A stretch of DNA of 6,438 nucleotides from an uncultured Ruminococcus sp. (GTDB lineage: Bacteria; Bacillota; Clostridia; Oscillospirales; CAG-272), in the NCBI GenBank assembly GCA_902766575.1, contig CACXED010000179.1, positions 1 through 6,438 of the forward strand, in the 5' to 3' direction. This document shows, piece after piece, positions 6,087-6,438 of the stretch (positions within the stretch are counted from its first letter, which is position 1; the number at the start of each line of letters is the position of its first letter). The notes under the pieces were generated by a model. The model was not told the origin of the DNA. It searched no databases and saw only the letters and a list, made by a program, of their open reading frames with translations. A program made the translations under genes and the position numbers.

Positions 6087-6105
6087 ACCGAAAGGAATAC
6101 AGACA

Positions 6106-6438
6106 ATGCTGAAAAACAAACTCAAAATCGGCATAGTTCCCGAGCGCAGATGGCTCGCGGATCAGAAGACCCGCAAGGGAATCTTCCAGCCCTCGTATGC
6201 CGTTGACAACAAGAACCATGTTCTCGACTACATAAAGAAGAATTTCGCCGACGACACCGTGGAGTTCACCGACCTCGAATGGCTCAACGAGGAGGGTCTC
6301 CTGTTTGAGAACGATGACGTCGACCGCGTCGTGGAATACCTCAGAAACGAAAAGGTAGACGCTATCTTCCTCATCAACTGCAACTTCGGAAACGAGGACG
6401 CCGCAGGTCGTGTCGCACGCGAAATGAAGCTCCCCGTG
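6106..6438 (+). CDS. L-fucose/L-arabinose isomerase-family protein, N-terminal part (3' truncated by window)
   Basis: The frame is open from ATG 6106 to the window end, 111 codons with no stop. AAGGA (6092-6096) lies nine bases upstream of the ATG. The sequence fits the N-terminal half of the FucI/AraA-fold sugar isomerase-like proteins common in Firmicutes: LKIGIVPERR (6-15), LEWLNEEGLLFENDDVDRVV around 65-85, VDAIFLINCNFGNEDAAGRVA and a terminal KLPV, after which family members normally continue with a WGPRD-type segment beyond this window. Members interconvert aldoses and ketoses (L-fucose, L-arabinose and relatives) using a divalent metal; the active-site residues are in the missing part, so substrate and activity cannot be judged. 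It is transcribed divergently from the RpiR-type regulator from a strong promoter with operator-like repeats, suggesting sugar-responsive control. The family call rests on motif pattern alone. Confidence 0.68.
   Translation, partial: MLKNKLKIGIVPERRWLADQKTRKGIFQPSYAVDNKNHVLDYIKKNFADDTVEFTDLEWLNEEGLLFENDDVDRVVEYLRNEKVDAIFLINCNFGNEDAAGRVAREMKLPV

Overview
The window looks like chromosomal DNA from a GC-rich Firmicute of the Clostridia, probably a gut or rumen anaerobe. The pointers are a Clostridia-style aspartokinase C-terminus, G/C-rich coding sequence (GAG, CTC and ATC codons dominate) between A/T-rich intergenic stretches, AGGAG-type ribosome binding sites, near-consensus sigma-A promoters and a Gram-positive-compatible lipobox. 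No rRNA, tRNA, CRISPR array, insertion sequence or phage gene is visible. The taxonomic call is inference.

Left half (1-2157, + strand): a tight run of three genes. It starts with the 3' end of an aspartate kinase (ACT domain only). Next comes a metal-dependent amidohydrolase of the Amidohydro_2 type, starting at a TTG one base after the kinase stop. Last is an FkbM-family methyltransferase with an extra N-terminal Rossmann-like domain, whose ATG overlaps the amidohydrolase stop (ATGA). A strong hairpin at 2158-2188, with T-rich flanks on both sides, ends this run and also the convergent gene from the right.

Right half (2224-6438): a putative sugar-utilisation locus. On the - strand lies an 870-residue lipoprotein with two related N-terminal alpha/beta domains and a C-terminal right-handed beta-helix resembling family GH141. 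Upstream of it, same strand, is a MurR/RpiR-type regulator (helix-turn-helix plus SIS). A 287-bp A/T-rich divergent region (5819-6105) carries a perfect TTGACA-N17-TATAAT promoter for the regulator and a TTGAAA-N17-TATAAT promoter for the rightward gene. Between them lie operator-like repeats. The rightward gene, cut by the window end, encodes the N-terminus of an L-fucose/L-arabinose isomerase-like protein.

How they may work together (inference): the surface lipoprotein could act on a deoxysugar- or pentose-containing glycan, the isomerase-like enzyme could process the released sugar, and the RpiR regulator, sensing a phosphosugar, could control one or both promoters. The kinase-amidohydrolase-methyltransferase run appears functionally separate.

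The most unusual signals are at the RNA/regulatory level. A perfect 13-bp inverted repeat brackets the lipoprotein promoter so that only read-through RNA could hide the ribosome binding site. A textbook Shine-Dalgarno plus ATG sits inside the lipoprotein gene exactly at the start of the beta-helix domain. An 11-codon leader ORF lies in front of the isomerase gene.
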